Positions 45,387 to 54,894 of a stretch of DNA of 64,000 nucleotides are shown piece by piece. Source of the DNA: CAZZKJ01 sp964654695 (GTDB taxonomy: Bacteria > Krumholzibacteriota > Krumholzibacteriia > WVZY01); assembly GCA_964654695.1 (NCBI GenBank), contig CAZZKJ010000001.1, forward strand, positions 68,468-132,467. Direction: 5' to 3'. The translations under genes were made by a program, and so were the position numbers. The notes below the pieces were generated by a model, which searched no databases, was not told where the DNA came from, and saw only the letters and a list, made by a program, of their open reading frames with translations. Numbering within the stretch: position 1 is the stretch's first letter; every line of letters starts with the position of its first letter.

Positions 45387-46466
45387 ATGAGATTAATACT
45401 AGTTTCAATTTGTTTGGTTTTGATGGCTGCATCGGCTTTCATGGGCTGTCAATCCGTCGCAACTGTCAGTGCAAAGCTGAGAAATCAGGAAGGCAGTTAC
45501 CTTAAAGCCATTGAACTTGCCAATGAGGGCCTCCGGTCAAATCCAAATGACGCGGAGGCTTACTTTCAGCTCGGCGTTTCCTACAGTCAATTGGACAGCG
45601 TGGATCTGGCTTTTGAAAAATATATGAAAGCCGTCGAACTGGATCCCAAAAAAGAAAAAATGGTCAACGACAACATCAAGCATAATTATGCGAAGCATTA
45701 CAATCTTGCCCAGAAGGCTTTCAACAAAGAAAACTTCACTGAATCCGCGAAAGAATTCAAGATGTCGACCATGTCGGATCCAAGGCAGTCAATAGGCTTT
45801 TATAATCTCGGAGTATCCTACTCGCGCCTCGGAGAAGAGGACTCCACTTATTACAATAAAGCCCTCGTCGCCCTGGACAAAGTTCTGGAGCTGTCCAATC
45901 CCACCGAAAAGCATTATATCGATGCATTGAGATCCACCGGACGCGTGCTGGCGAAAATCGGAAGGGTGGACGAGGCCGTGTCCAAATTCAACCGGCTTGT
46001 CGAAGAAGACCCCACGAATTACAACGTTGTGGAAGCGCTCGGCGTGGAAGAAATGAAAAAAGACGATTGGAAAGGAGCCGCCGTGTTTTTTGATTTGGCC
46101 GCCAGGGCGAGGGCCAAGATCGACGCGGAGGATTTCAACCTCTATTATAATCTCGGTGTCGTTAATTTCAAAATGCGCGAAGAGAATCCCGAGGCCGCGC
46201 GCAAAGCCGTGGATTACTACAAAAAAGCCCTCGAATTGAATCCTGATGAGCCCCAGACTATGCTCAACATCGTATATGCTTATTTTGGCTTGAAAGATTG
46301 GATGCAGGCCGCGATATGGGCTGAAAAATATGTAGCTATAGTTCCCGACGGCGAAAAAGGATGGCAAATTCTCGCGCTCAGCTACTCGGAGTTGGGCGAC
46401 AAGGATAAAGCCAGGGCGTGCTCGATCAAATACGAAGAAATAATGAAGATGAAAGGTAAAATGTAA
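45387..46466 (+). CDS. TPR-repeat lipoprotein
   Basis: A 359-residue protein with a lipoprotein-type signal (hydrophobic 3-18, then FMGC with Cys21 as the probable lipidated residue). TPR units lie at about 40-75 (AYFQLGVSYSQLDSVDLAFE), 105-145, 180-215, 250-290 (a unit ending YYKKALELNPDEPQ) and 295-350. It is expected on the periplasmic face of the inner or outer membrane as a protein-binding scaffold. It has a strong AGGGAGG ribosome-binding site and its own consensus promoter with a long leader, so it is probably well expressed. Confidence 0.85.
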   Translation: MRLILVSICLVLMAASAFMGCQSVATVSAKLRNQEGSYLKAIELANEGLRSNPNDAEAYFQLGVSYSQLDSVDLAFEKYMKAVELDPKKEKMVNDNIKHNYAKHYNLAQKAFNKENFTESAKEFKMSTMSDPRQSIGFYNLGVSYSRLGEEDSTYYNKALVALDKVLELSNPTEKHYIDALRSTGRVLAKIGRVDEAVSKFNRLVEEDPTNYNVVEALGVEEMKKDDWKGAAVFFDLAARARAKIDAEDFNLYYNLGVVNFKMREENPEAARKAVDYYKKALELNPDEPQTMLNIVYAYFGLKDWMQAAIWAEKYVAIVPDGEKGWQILALSYSELGDKDKARACSIKYEEIMKMKGKM

Positions 46467-46836
46467 AAAGCGGACCAGATCCGGTCCTGGAAAACGAGGG
46501 CGAAATACCGCCAAAGTTTGCAGAAGCCGGACTTCTTGGAACGATAATTGCACTATCGTTATATCCGATTTTTATCAATCCCGTGTATCGAATCTTTTTT
46601 ATCAAAATTAATCAAGACCAATTATAGAATTAGTCTGAACCGGGAGCAATTTAATCCGCGAAGATCCTCTGTTTTACTTCATATAAAGTTTCATTAAAAC
46701 CGCATTTCCTTTAAAGCAGGGATTGTGGGGGATGGATTGAAATTCCTCTTTAACAATGGGCAATCGGCCGGGATGGCCACGGCCGGTAATTAGAACCGGA
46801 TATCGGGGCTGGCAGCATCACCACGGGAGAAGATTT
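46467..46836 (+). other. 370-base gap upstream of rho containing three hairpins
   Basis: No gene is seen here. There are three inverted repeats: GGACC/GGTCC (46472-46487); a perfect 7-bp AACGATA/TATCGTT with a seven-base loop (46540-46560); and CGGCCG/CGGCCG (46765-46785), about 50 bases before the rho ATG. None is followed directly by a T-run, so none is a standard terminator. An AT-rich stretch (46560-46640) contains TTATCA and TATAGA at 18-base spacing as a weak promoter candidate. rho is often autoregulated through its leader, and the third hairpin is a candidate element. Confidence 0.3.
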
Positions 46837-48084
46837 ATGGACATTGGAGAACTGAAAAGTAAAACAATCATGGAGCTGCTTGGAGTCGCCAACAATCTAA
46901 AGATCGACGGCACGAGCAGCATGCGCAAACAGGAACTGATTTTCAAGATTCTCGAGGCACAGACCCAGCAGAACGGGTTGATTTTTGCAGAAGGTGTTCT
47001 TCAAGTGCTGCCGGAGGGATATGGATTCCTTAGGTCGCCGGATTATAATTATCTTCCCGGCCCGGATGATATCTATGTTTCGCCTTCACAGATCAAAAAG
47101 TTTGCTCTGAGAACCGGCGATACAATTTCAGGACAGATTCGATCTCCCAAGGATTCGGAACGTTATTTTGCTCTGCTGCGTGTGGAAGCCGTCAACTTCG
47201 AACATCCTGATGTGGCCAAAGGCAAACCCCTTTTTGACAACCTGACTCCGCTTTATCCCGATGAAATCCTGAATATGGAGTACGATTCTAAGGATTTGTC
47301 TACCAGGCTGATAAACCTGCTAACCCCCATCGGCAAGGGACAAAGAGGTCTGATCGTGGCCCAACCCCGGACGGGAAAAACCATTCTCCTGCAAAAAATT
47401 GCCAACGCGATAACCGCCAATCATAAAGAAGTCGTTCTCATCGTGCTTCTCATTGATGAGCGCCCCGAAGAAGTTACCGATATGGAGCGCTCTGTAAATG
47501 GCGAAGTAATAAGCTCTACGTTCGACGAGCCGGCGGAGCGCCATGTCCAGGTCGCGGACATGGTTATCGAAAAAGCCAAGAGGCTGGTAGAGCACGGCAA
47601 GGATGTCGTTATTCTCCTCGACAGTATAACCAGGCTCGCCAGGGCACATAACTCGGTCGTGCCTCACAGCGGCAAGATTTTATCGGGAGGCGTCGATTCA
47701 AACGCTCTTCAGCGCCCCAAAAGGTTTTTTGGAGCAGCGAGAAATATCGAAGGCAACGGCAGCCTTACGATTATTGCCACCGCTCTCATCGATACCGGGA
47801 GTCGAATGGATGAGGTAATCTTCGAGGAATTCAAGGGCACTGGTAATATGGAACTCGTTCTTGACCGCAGACTTACAGATAAAAGGATATTTCCTTCGGT
47901 TGATATTTTCAGGTCCGGAACCAGGAAGGAAGAGCTGCTCATTGAAAAGAAAGAGCTGGATAAGATCTGGATCCTGAGGAAATTTCTCAACGAAAAGCCT
48001 ATCATTGAAGCCATGGAATTTCTCCTGGAGAAACTTGGAAAATCCAAGAGCAACGCACAGTTTCTAAAATCGATGAATACATGA
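46837..48084 (+). CDS. rho: Transcription termination factor Rho
   Basis: A 415-residue hexameric RNA helicase, close to the 419 residues of E. coli. The N-terminal Rho-N region is short. The RNA-binding cold-shock-like domain has YGFLRSPDYNYLPGPDDIYVS. The ATPase core has Walker A PRTGKT with Lys181, VLLIDERPEEVTDMER, Walker B VVILLDSITRLARAHN and the Q-loop region HSGKILSGGVDSNAL. ATG 46837 is preceded by GGGAGAAG; the in-frame ATG at 46756 would add 27 residues unlike any Rho. It is followed by rpmE, DUF1385, prfA and prmC, a gene order also common in Firmicutes. Confidence 0.97.
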   Translation: MDIGELKSKTIMELLGVANNLKIDGTSSMRKQELIFKILEAQTQQNGLIFAEGVLQVLPEGYGFLRSPDYNYLPGPDDIYVSPSQIKKFALRTGDTISGQIRSPKDSERYFALLRVEAVNFEHPDVAKGKPLFDNLTPLYPDEILNMEYDSKDLSTRLINLLTPIGKGQRGLIVAQPRTGKTILLQKIANAITANHKEVVLIVLLIDERPEEVTDMERSVNGEVISSTFDEPAERHVQVADMVIEKAKRLVEHGKDVVILLDSITRLARAHNSVVPHSGKILSGGVDSNALQRPKRFFGAARNIEGNGSLTIIATALIDTGSRMDEVIFEEFKGTGNMELVLDRRLTDKRIFPSVDIFRSGTRKEELLIEKKELDKIWILRKFLNEKPIIEAMEFLLEKLGKSKSNAQFLKSMNT

Positions 48085-48118
48085 GGTTCGAACCCCAAAT
48101 ACACTCAGTAGATTGATA

Positions 48119-48147
48119 TTGCTTTAAGTTCCGTCATTGATTATACT
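48119..48147 (+). promoter_or_regulatory. Possible sigma-70 promoter of rpmE
   Basis: TTGCTT (48119-48124), a 17-base spacer and TATACT (48142-48147), in the 139-base gap between rho and rpmE. It could start an rpmE-DUF1385-prfA-prmC transcript. Confidence 0.4.
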
Positions 48148-48223
48148 TGATAACCCCGGTATCCACAGATTCGGGCTTTTATGAAAATAGAACCGATAAA
48201 AGAGAGAAGAAGCGGAGAATAAT

Positions 48224-48451
48224 ATGAAAAAAGGCATTCATCCTGATTACAAAACAACAAAAATCGTATGTCACTGTGGCAATGTGATCGAAACGCGTTC
48301 CACCGCTCAAGATATACATGTTGAGATTTGTTCCAACTGCCATCCCTACTTTACCGGCAAGCAGAAGCTCATCGACTCCACCGGCCGCGTGGAAAGATTC
48401 AGAAAGAAATACAACTATAAAGATGCCGGTTCCGACCAGGAAAGCACATAG
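48224..48451 (+). CDS. rpmE: 50S ribosomal protein L31 (zinc-binding form)
   Basis: A 75-residue ribosomal protein with the four zinc-ligand cysteines of the C+ type: Cys16 and Cys18 (VCHCGN) and Cys36 and Cys39 (ICSNCHPYFTGKQK). It begins MKKGIHPDY, typical of L31. The C+ form is the one used when zinc is available; no C- paralogue lies in the window. The ribosome-binding site AGCGGAG precedes the ATG. Confidence 0.96.
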   Translation: MKKGIHPDYKTTKIVCHCGNVIETRSTAQDIHVEICSNCHPYFTGKQKLIDSTGRVERFRKKYNYKDAGSDQEST

Positions 48452-48489
48452 GCGTTTCCCCGGTTCAAATACTTCTTAGGCTGGTTATT

Positions 48490-49395
48490 ATGGCTGAAAA
48501 TAGAATCAGCGTCGGAGGTCAGGCGGTAATAGAAGGAGTCATGATGCGATCTCCTTCTTATTACGCTACCGCCGTCAGAACGCCTCAAGGCAGGATTGTA
48601 ATACAGAAAATTCCTTACGTGGGGCTGACTAAAAAGATCAAGCCGCTCAACATTCCCATAATCAGGGGCGCGGTAACTCTGGTCGAGACCCTCGTGGTTG
48701 GCATAAAATCCCTGTCTTATTCGGCGGAGCAGGCAATGGATGAAGGCGAAAAAAAAGAAAAGAAAAGCGTCGCCTCGGGCCTGGCCATATTCGGATCGGT
48801 ACTCCTCGCGTTCGGCCTCGGCATTGCGCTGTTTTTCTACCTTCCCCTCTTTCTAACCGATCTGTTTGACGTTTCGAGCGGCATCTTGTTCAATCTCATA
48901 GACGGATTCTTTAGATTGGCGATTTTTCTGCTGTATATCTATGCTATATCGCGGTGGAAAGAAATGAGGAGAATTTTTCAATATCACGGAGCCGAGCATA
49001 AAACCATCTATGCTTTCGAATCCGGAGATGATCTTACGCCGGGCGCAGCGAAAAACTATTCCACCCTTCATCCGCGATGCGGAACCAGCTTCCTGATAGT
49101 TGTAATGATGGTCAGCATTATAGTTTTTGTTTTTATGGGCAGACCGCATACGTTATCCGACCGCTTGATGAGATTCGCGATGATCCCGGTCATCGGAGGA
49201 ATCTCCTTCGAATTCATCAAACTATCCGCCAAGGAAAGATTCGGGAAGATTTTCCGCCCTGCTATATGGCCGGGGCTGACTCTCCAAAAAATCACAACTC
49301 AGGAGCCGTCCGATGATATGCTGGAAGTAGCCATAGCGGCTCTGGATGCGTGCCTGGATTATCAATCGGTGAAATTGGAAATTCCCAGCAGCTAG
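48490..49395 (+). CDS. DUF1385 family membrane protein
   Basis: A 301-residue protein beginning with the family signature VGGQAVIEGVMMRSP. Two or three membrane segments lie at about 95-135, 140-155 and 200-220. A conserved cytoplasmic motif QYHGAEHKTIYAFE (about 160-173) with possible metal-binding histidines is followed by HPRCGTSF. It is usually encoded beside prfA and rpmE, as here. Its function is unknown; the Bacillus member is YqhQ. Confidence 0.9.
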   Translation: MAENRISVGGQAVIEGVMMRSPSYYATAVRTPQGRIVIQKIPYVGLTKKIKPLNIPIIRGAVTLVETLVVGIKSLSYSAEQAMDEGEKKEKKSVASGLAIFGSVLLAFGLGIALFFYLPLFLTDLFDVSSGILFNLIDGFFRLAIFLLYIYAISRWKEMRRIFQYHGAEHKTIYAFESGDDLTPGAAKNYSTLHPRCGTSFLIVVMMVSIIVFVFMGRPHTLSDRLMRFAMIPVIGGISFEFIKLSAKERFGKIFRPAIWPGLTLQKITTQEPSDDMLEVAIAALDACLDYQSVKLEIPSS

Positions 49396-49462
49396 CTCGT
49401 TAGTATTTATTGGGAGAGCGTTCGGGCTGCAGCGCCTCTTGTATGGAATGAAGGAAACGCAA

Positions 49463-50521
49463 ATGCAGAAGCAATTTGAACAGATTCTGGCAAGATACGA
49501 TGAGTTGACGCGGCTCCTCGCAGACGGTGTAATACTCAAAGATCCGCAGCGCACAAAAAAAATCGCGAAAGAGAGATCGGAACTCGAAGAAAAAGTAAGA
49601 GTCATAGAAAAGCTCAAGAGTATTTATAAAACCATTTCTGATAATAAAGAAATCGTCCAGGGCGGAAGCGATGCTGAACTCTCGGAAATCGCCCAGGCTG
49701 AAATAGAAGAACTGCTTCCGCAAAAAGCTTCGCTTGAAGAAGAGCTCAAGATGCTTCTTGTTCCCCGGGATCCGAATGATTCCAGGAATACGATAATCGA
49801 GATCAGGGCAGGTACGGGCGGGGAGGAAGCCACGCTTTTCGCCGCCGATTTAATGAGGATGTATACGCGTTTTGCCGAAAAGATGGAATGGAAAATCGAA
49901 ATCCTCAGCAGCAGCCCAAGCGATCTGGGCGGGTTCAAGGAAGTGATTTTCCTGATAAGCGGCAAGGATGTCTATGGAATTCTCAAGTACGAAAGCGGAG
50001 TTCACCGAGTGCAGCGGGTTCCGGTAACCGAGTCGAGCGGGAGAATACATACATCCGCTGTGTCCGTTGCCATTCTCCCTGAAGCTGAAGACCTCGAACT
50101 TGCGATCGATCCCAAAGACTTGAGAATAGACGTCTATCGCTCCAGCGGACCCGGAGGGCAAAGCGTTAATACAACCGACAGCGCAGTGAGAATCACGCAT
50201 ATTCCCACGGGCCTGGTCGTTCAATGCCAGGATGAGAAGTCCCAGCATAAAAACAAGGACAAGGCCATGAAAGTACTGAAAGCCCGTCTTCTCGACACCG
50301 CCCGTAAAGAGCGCGAGGAGAAGCTTTCTCAAGAGAGAAAGAGCCAGATAGGTTCCGGTGACAGAAGCGCGAAGATACGAACTTACAACTTTCCCCAGCA
50401 GCGCGTAACAGATCATCGAATCGGCCTTACGCTTCATCGGCTGTCCGAGATACTGGACGGCGATCTATCCGAGATTGCCGGCGCGCTGGTTCGGGCGGAC
50501 ATGCAGGCAAGAATGAAATAA
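49463..50521 (+). CDS. prfA: Peptide chain release factor 1
   Basis: A 352-residue RF1, which ends translation at UAA and UAG. The anticodon-like PxT motif is PVT in VPVTESSGRIHTSA, which separates it from RF2. The peptidyl-hydrolase GGQ motif is at 231-233 (SSGPGGQSVN). ATG 49463, with AAGGA seven bases upstream, gives the usual RF1 length; TTG 49439 and ATG 49448 are less likely. The gene for the enzyme that methylates its GGQ glutamine, prmC, follows after 11 bases. Confidence 0.96.
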   Translation: MQKQFEQILARYDELTRLLADGVILKDPQRTKKIAKERSELEEKVRVIEKLKSIYKTISDNKEIVQGGSDAELSEIAQAEIEELLPQKASLEEELKMLLVPRDPNDSRNTIIEIRAGTGGEEATLFAADLMRMYTRFAEKMEWKIEILSSSPSDLGGFKEVIFLISGKDVYGILKYESGVHRVQRVPVTESSGRIHTSAVSVAILPEAEDLELAIDPKDLRIDVYRSSGPGGQSVNTTDSAVRITHIPTGLVVQCQDEKSQHKNKDKAMKVLKARLLDTARKEREEKLSQERKSQIGSGDRSAKIRTYNFPQQRVTDHRIGLTLHRLSEILDGDLSEIAGALVRADMQARMK

Positions 50522-50532
50522 GCGGAGAAGCA

Positions 50533-51438
50533 GTGAATTCAGGCGGCATCAAAGCGGCGCAGTTGATAAAAAAGGGCGAGGCCTTCTTGAGTGGACATGG
50601 TGTTCCGAACTCCAGGCACAATGCCGAATGGATGCTTGCGTATTTGGACGGATGCAGCAGGGCGGAACTCTATCTCGATACTTCCAAAACCATAGATCAA
50701 ACAACGGTAGCCGCGTTTGATGCCCTTCTGCGCCGCCGGGCGGTCAGAGAGCCTCTTCAATACATTTTGGGAAGAACCGAGTTCATGGCACTTGATTTCT
50801 TTACGTGCCCGGGGGTGGTTATCCCCAGATTCGAAACAGAGATACTTGTTGAAATTACAGAAATGATGATAAACAAAATACCGCAGCCTCACAGAATAGA
50901 GATTCTCGATATGTGCTGCGGCTCGGGAATCATAGCAATTTCGATTGCCGCGAGAAACCATAATATCTTTGCAACAGGCGTTGATATCAGCCACAAAGCC
51001 GTGAGGCTTTCTGTGAAGAATGCTGCATTGAACGGTGTCGGCGAGAGGACAAATTATTTTGTAGATGATGGGATATCCTTCTTAAAAAAAACCGAAAAAA
51101 TATTCCATGCGATTATTTGCAATCCTCCGTATATAACAACTGCGGATATGGATATGCTGGCACCGGAGATAAAGAACCATGAGCCGGCGGCAGGGTTGGA
51201 TGGCGGGAGCGACGGATTGGATTTTTACCGCAGTGCCGCATCGAGCCTGCCGCGCTGCCTGGTCCCCGGGGGCACGGCCGCCTTCGAAGTGGGGGCGGAC
51301 CAGGGGGATGCGGTTGCCGTAATGCTCGGGAAGGAGGGATTCAGCGATATTTGTATCCACAAGGATTACAACCGGCATGACAGGGTCGTAACCGCACTGT
51401 CAAAATCGCGCTCTCCGTCCGGGGAGGCCGCCGGATAA
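50533..51438 (+). CDS. prmC: Release factor glutamine methyltransferase PrmC
   Basis: A 301-residue SAM-dependent enzyme that N5-methylates the GGQ glutamine of release factors. The N-terminal helical domain contains REPLQYILGRTEFM. The methyltransferase core has VVIPRFETEILVE, the SAM-binding ILDMCCGSGIIAISIA, the catalytic ICNPPYI, and LDGGSDGLDFYR. The start is GTG 50533 behind GGAGA. It is certainly cotranscribed with prfA. Confidence 0.95.
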   Translation: MNSGGIKAAQLIKKGEAFLSGHGVPNSRHNAEWMLAYLDGCSRAELYLDTSKTIDQTTVAAFDALLRRRAVREPLQYILGRTEFMALDFFTCPGVVIPRFETEILVEITEMMINKIPQPHRIEILDMCCGSGIIAISIAARNHNIFATGVDISHKAVRLSVKNAALNGVGERTNYFVDDGISFLKKTEKIFHAIICNPPYITTADMDMLAPEIKNHEPAAGLDGGSDGLDFYRSAASSLPRCLVPGGTAAFEVGADQGDAVAVMLGKEGFSDICIHKDYNRHDRVVTALSKSRSPSGEAAG

Positions 51439-51535
51439 GCTGCAAGTTTTTTCACTCGCCTGCTCATGGAGAATCACATAAGATCGGTCCGGATTGTTTT
51501 GCGGATCCGGAGGCCCGGATAACGGAAGAGAAAAA

Positions 51536-52789
51536 ATGGATAGATTCGTAATCGAAGGTCCTTGTTCGCTGAACGGTGAAGTCTCTGTAAGCGGCGCAAA
51601 AAATGCCGTTTTGCCGATTATTGCCTCCACACTTCTGGCATCCGGCGAGTGCGTGATAGAAAATGTCCCGGATCTGCAGGACGTGCGCACGATGATAAAA
51701 CTGCTCGAGATGCTGGGTGCGAAAACGGTATTCGAAGACGGCGTTCTCAGGATCGATTCTTCCGGCGCCGATGGCACCGAAGCTCCTTATGACCTTGTGA
51801 AAACCATGCGTGCTTCCATTTACGTGCTGGGTCCCCTTCTGGCTTCCAGGGGCAAAGCACGCGTGAGTCTTCCCGGCGGCTGCGCGTGGGGTCCTCGCCC
51901 GGTGGATCTGCACCTGATGGCTATGGAGCAGCTTGGAGCGAACATCAATCTCAAACACGGGTATATACATGCGGCCTGCACCAGGCTGGAGGGCGCAGAG
52001 ATTGTGATGCCCCTTTCGAGTGTGGGGGCAACTGCGAACGCGCTGATGGCTGCTTCCCTGGCCGGGGGCGAGACTACCATTAAGAACGCCGCCATGGAGC
52101 CCGAAATCGGCGAACTGGCCAAAGCGCTTTCGGCGGGAGGAATCGAAATAGAGGGAATCGGTTTGTCGACCATTTCCATAAAAGGGGCGCGGGAACTCCG
52201 GCCTTTCACCCACACCGTCATTCCCGACAGGATTGAAGCCGGAACGCTTATAGCGGCCGCCGTCGGCGCGCGGGGCAAAATAGTGATAAAACGATGCGAT
52301 CCCAAGCATCTGGACAGCATGATAAATGTATTCCGTTCCTGCGGCGCGATAATCGATACCGCCGATGACAACATCAGCATTGAAAGGCCCGGCAGTCTGA
52401 AGCCCGCGCATGTGGTTACCGGGGAGTATCCCAAGTTTCCCACCGACATGCAGGCCCAGGTCATGGCGGTGCTTTGCGCGGCGGAAGGAACCAGCACGGT
52501 TAAAGATATTATATACCCGGATAGATTTACCCACGTGCCCGAACTCCGCCGCCTCGGCGCGGATATAAGGCTGGATGGCAACTGTGCTGTTATAACCGGG
52601 AAAAAACGCCTGGACGGAGCGCAGGTTATGGCCACCGATATACGCGCAAGCTCCGCACTGGTAATAGGAGGCTTGATGGCGGAGGGAACGACTGAGATAT
52701 CGCGTGTTTACCACATTGACCGTGGTTATGAAAAACTCGAACGAAAACTTTTGTTGCTGGGAGCGAAAATAACAAGAGTAAACGGTTGA
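51536..52789 (+). CDS. murA: UDP-N-acetylglucosamine 1-carboxyvinyltransferase MurA
   Basis: A 417-residue enzyme that catalyses the first committed step of peptidoglycan synthesis (enolpyruvyl transfer from PEP to UDP-GlcNAc). It has the twofold inside-out barrel pattern: VSGAKNAVLPIIASTL at the N-terminus, the catalytic loop LPGGCAWGPRPVDLHL with Cys116 (so fosfomycin-sensitive by this criterion), and EYPKFPTDMQAQ and DRGYEKLERKL near the end. ATG 51536 is preceded by GGAAGAG. An in-frame ATG at 51494 would add 14 non-conserved residues. Confidence 0.96.
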   Translation: MDRFVIEGPCSLNGEVSVSGAKNAVLPIIASTLLASGECVIENVPDLQDVRTMIKLLEMLGAKTVFEDGVLRIDSSGADGTEAPYDLVKTMRASIYVLGPLLASRGKARVSLPGGCAWGPRPVDLHLMAMEQLGANINLKHGYIHAACTRLEGAEIVMPLSSVGATANALMAASLAGGETTIKNAAMEPEIGELAKALSAGGIEIEGIGLSTISIKGARELRPFTHTVIPDRIEAGTLIAAAVGARGKIVIKRCDPKHLDSMINVFRSCGAIIDTADDNISIERPGSLKPAHVVTGEYPKFPTDMQAQVMAVLCAAEGTSTVKDIIYPDRFTHVPELRRLGADIRLDGNCAVITGKKRLDGAQVMATDIRASSALVIGGLMAEGTTEISRVYHIDRGYEKLERKLLLLGAKITRVNG

Positions 52790-52834
52790 ACACCCTTCCT
52801 TTTCATTCGCGTTGAGCGGTGAAAGCGAACCAAA

Positions 52835-54706
52835 ATGCGCCACTATATTCTTGGAACGGCCGGCCATGTCGATCACGGCAAAACCGAACTCGTCAAAGCC
52901 CTGACAGGCCGGGATACCGACCGGTTGAACGAGGAAAAAGAAAGAGGGATTTCGATCGAGCTTGGATTCGCGCCTTTGGAGCTCGATGAGAATACGTTTC
53001 TGGGAATAGTGGATGCCCCCGGGCACGAGAGATTCATAAAGAACATGGTTGCAGGGGCGGGGGGACTGGATCTGGCCCTGTTATTGGTAGCCGCCGATGA
53101 AGGCGTAATGCTGCAGACGCGCGAACATCTGGAGGTCCTCAAGGCCCTTGGTATAAGCAGCGGCATGGTGGTGATTTCAAAGTTTGATCTCGCATCAGGG
53201 GATATGCACGAGATTCTCCGAAGCGAGATTCTTGATCTGGTCGCCGGCACTTTTCTTGAAAAAGCGTCTATCATAGAAACATCATCGAAAACAGGATATG
53301 GCCTGGATGAACTAAAAACCCAGCTACTCAAGGCCTGTTCGGAGATTGCCGAAAGAGATGCAGATGGCCCGTTTCGAATGCCTGTCGATCGCGTTTTCAT
53401 CAAGGAAGGAATCGGCATAGTTGTAACCGGCAGCTGCTATTCGGGATCTATTCAGATTGGCGACCGGATGGATCTTCTACCTTCCCAGAAAAAGGTCCGC
53501 ATCAGGGAAATTCAAAGCTTCAATGATACAAAAAAATCCGGCGGAGCCGGGGAGCGGCTCGCGATAGCTTTGCAGGGGATTAAAACCGGGGAGGTTCAGC
53601 GCGGAGATGTCCTGGTCTCTCAGGGAAAATTCAAGATAAGCACTCTCATAGATGCGAGAATAAAAATAGCAGAGTACAAACAGTTTGTGCTTAAACACCG
53701 AGAGCGCATTCGCGTGCACCACGGCGCCAGGGAAATTCTGGGTAGAGTGGTGCTGTTCGACAGAGAAGCCGCCCAATCCGGTGACAGCGTAGTCGTGCAG
53801 TTAGTGCTCGAAAAACCCCTTATTGCAAATGAAGGAGATTTTTTTGTTCTGAGAAAATATTCGCCTCAGCGAGTATTTGCCGGCGGAGTGGTTATCGATC
53901 CGGTGCCGCTCAAGCACAAGCTCTCGGACAAATCGATCCTCCGTAATCTGGAAATGCTCGAAAAAGGCGGCTCGACGGAAAAAACATTGAAAACAATCAT
54001 GGATTCAGACCTGCAGGGAATTCTATCCGGCGATTTGGATCAAAAAGACAGGGATTCCGTTCTCGATACCGACAAGATACTACTTATCGAGGGCAGATTG
54101 TTCGCGAAGGACGTGCTGAAAAAGCTTGCATTCACGATTTTTAATACCGCGACAGCATACCAAAAGAGCCATCCGCTCCTTTACGGTATAGACAAAGAAG
54201 AGCTAAAGCAGAAAGCCGATATTGCGCATCCCGCGGCCGTTTTCAATAAACTGCTCGAAGAACTGTCGGCGTTCAAGACGATATCAATTAAGGGAAGCCG
54301 GGTGAGGGCGGGAAAAGATAACGAAGAGATCCCGGAAAAACTGGCGGCTGCATTAGGCCGTCTCGAGCAAAAGATCAAAGACACGGGCTTGAGATTTGTT
54401 ACTCCCCGGATCCTCGAAAAACACTGGGCGGGCGGCGATTCAATTATGGACGCGCTGCAGCATCTCAAGGAAAAGGGCAGGATTGTGAAAATTGGCGATA
54501 ATAGTTTTGTTCATACGAGCAGCCTGGATGAGTGTTCGCGAAAATTAAAAGCTTTTTACAACGGCAAGGCTGATTTGACGGTCGCGGAATTCAAGGATAT
54601 TTTCGGGCTTACCCGGAAGCACGCAATCCCGCTTCTGGAGTATTTGGATGCTCGAAAGATCACAGTGAGATCCGGGGATTCGCGCAAAAAAGGTCCGGCG
54701 CTTTGA
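52835..54706 (+). CDS. selB: Selenocysteine-specific elongation factor SelB
   Basis: A 623-residue GTPase that delivers Sec-tRNA to UGA codons marked by a SECIS hairpin. G1 is GTAGHVDHGKTEL, then RGISIELGFAPL (switch I, SelB type), DAPGHERFIKNM (G3) and SKFDL in place of NKxD. Domains II and III occupy about 170-355. The C-terminal winged-helix repeats that bind SECIS RNA lie at about 365-620 and end with FGLTRKHAIPLLEYLDARKIT. The organism therefore probably makes selenoproteins, but selA, selC, selD or a UGA-containing gene is not in this window. Confidence 0.95.
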   Translation: MRHYILGTAGHVDHGKTELVKALTGRDTDRLNEEKERGISIELGFAPLELDENTFLGIVDAPGHERFIKNMVAGAGGLDLALLLVAADEGVMLQTREHLEVLKALGISSGMVVISKFDLASGDMHEILRSEILDLVAGTFLEKASIIETSSKTGYGLDELKTQLLKACSEIAERDADGPFRMPVDRVFIKEGIGIVVTGSCYSGSIQIGDRMDLLPSQKKVRIREIQSFNDTKKSGGAGERLAIALQGIKTGEVQRGDVLVSQGKFKISTLIDARIKIAEYKQFVLKHRERIRVHHGAREILGRVVLFDREAAQSGDSVVVQLVLEKPLIANEGDFFVLRKYSPQRVFAGGVVIDPVPLKHKLSDKSILRNLEMLEKGGSTEKTLKTIMDSDLQGILSGDLDQKDRDSVLDTDKILLIEGRLFAKDVLKKLAFTIFNTATAYQKSHPLLYGIDKEELKQKADIAHPAAVFNKLLEELSAFKTISIKGSRVRAGKDNEEIPEKLAAALGRLEQKIKDTGLRFVTPRILEKHWAGGDSIMDALQHLKEKGRIVKIGDNSFVHTSSLDECSRKLKAFYNGKADLTVAEFKDIFGLTRKHAIPLLEYLDARKITVRSGDSRKKGPAL

Positions 54707-54737
54707 GCTTCTTTAAGGTATTGAGCCAAATAGAGGC

Positions 54738-54766
54738 TTTTCATTGAAAGAAAATTATGTTATAAT
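54738..54766 (+). promoter_or_regulatory. Possible sigma-70 promoter of the small secreted protein
   Basis: A perfect TATAAT (54761-54766) in a strongly AT-rich stretch, with TTTTCA (54738-54743) 17 bases upstream as a weak -35. It lies 129 bases before the ATG at 54895. Confidence 0.5.
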
Positions 54767-54894
54767 ATTAAATATCCCACTGTTTTCAACGAGTTCCGCA
54801 TTTCGGATGGCTACGCGGATCGTTTGTGCTGCATCTGTGCTTGGGAGATAAGGTTGCAACCCACTCTTATTCTCTTCTTCGAGGAGGAGATGCC

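Noticed and set aside
45127..45390. Open frame of 87 codons upstream of the TPR lipoprotein
   Set aside because: It begins at the -35 promoter element, lacks a ribosome-binding site and has no protein-like features; the region is the promoter and leader of the next gene.
46472..46487. GGACC/GGTCC repeat after the TPR lipoprotein as a terminator
   Set aside because: The stem is only five base pairs and no T-run follows.
48085..48105. GGTTCGAACCCC, resembling a tRNA T-arm
   Set aside because: No cloverleaf can be built: the bases upstream are the end of rho, and there is no acceptor, D-arm or anticodon-arm pairing at the right spacing.
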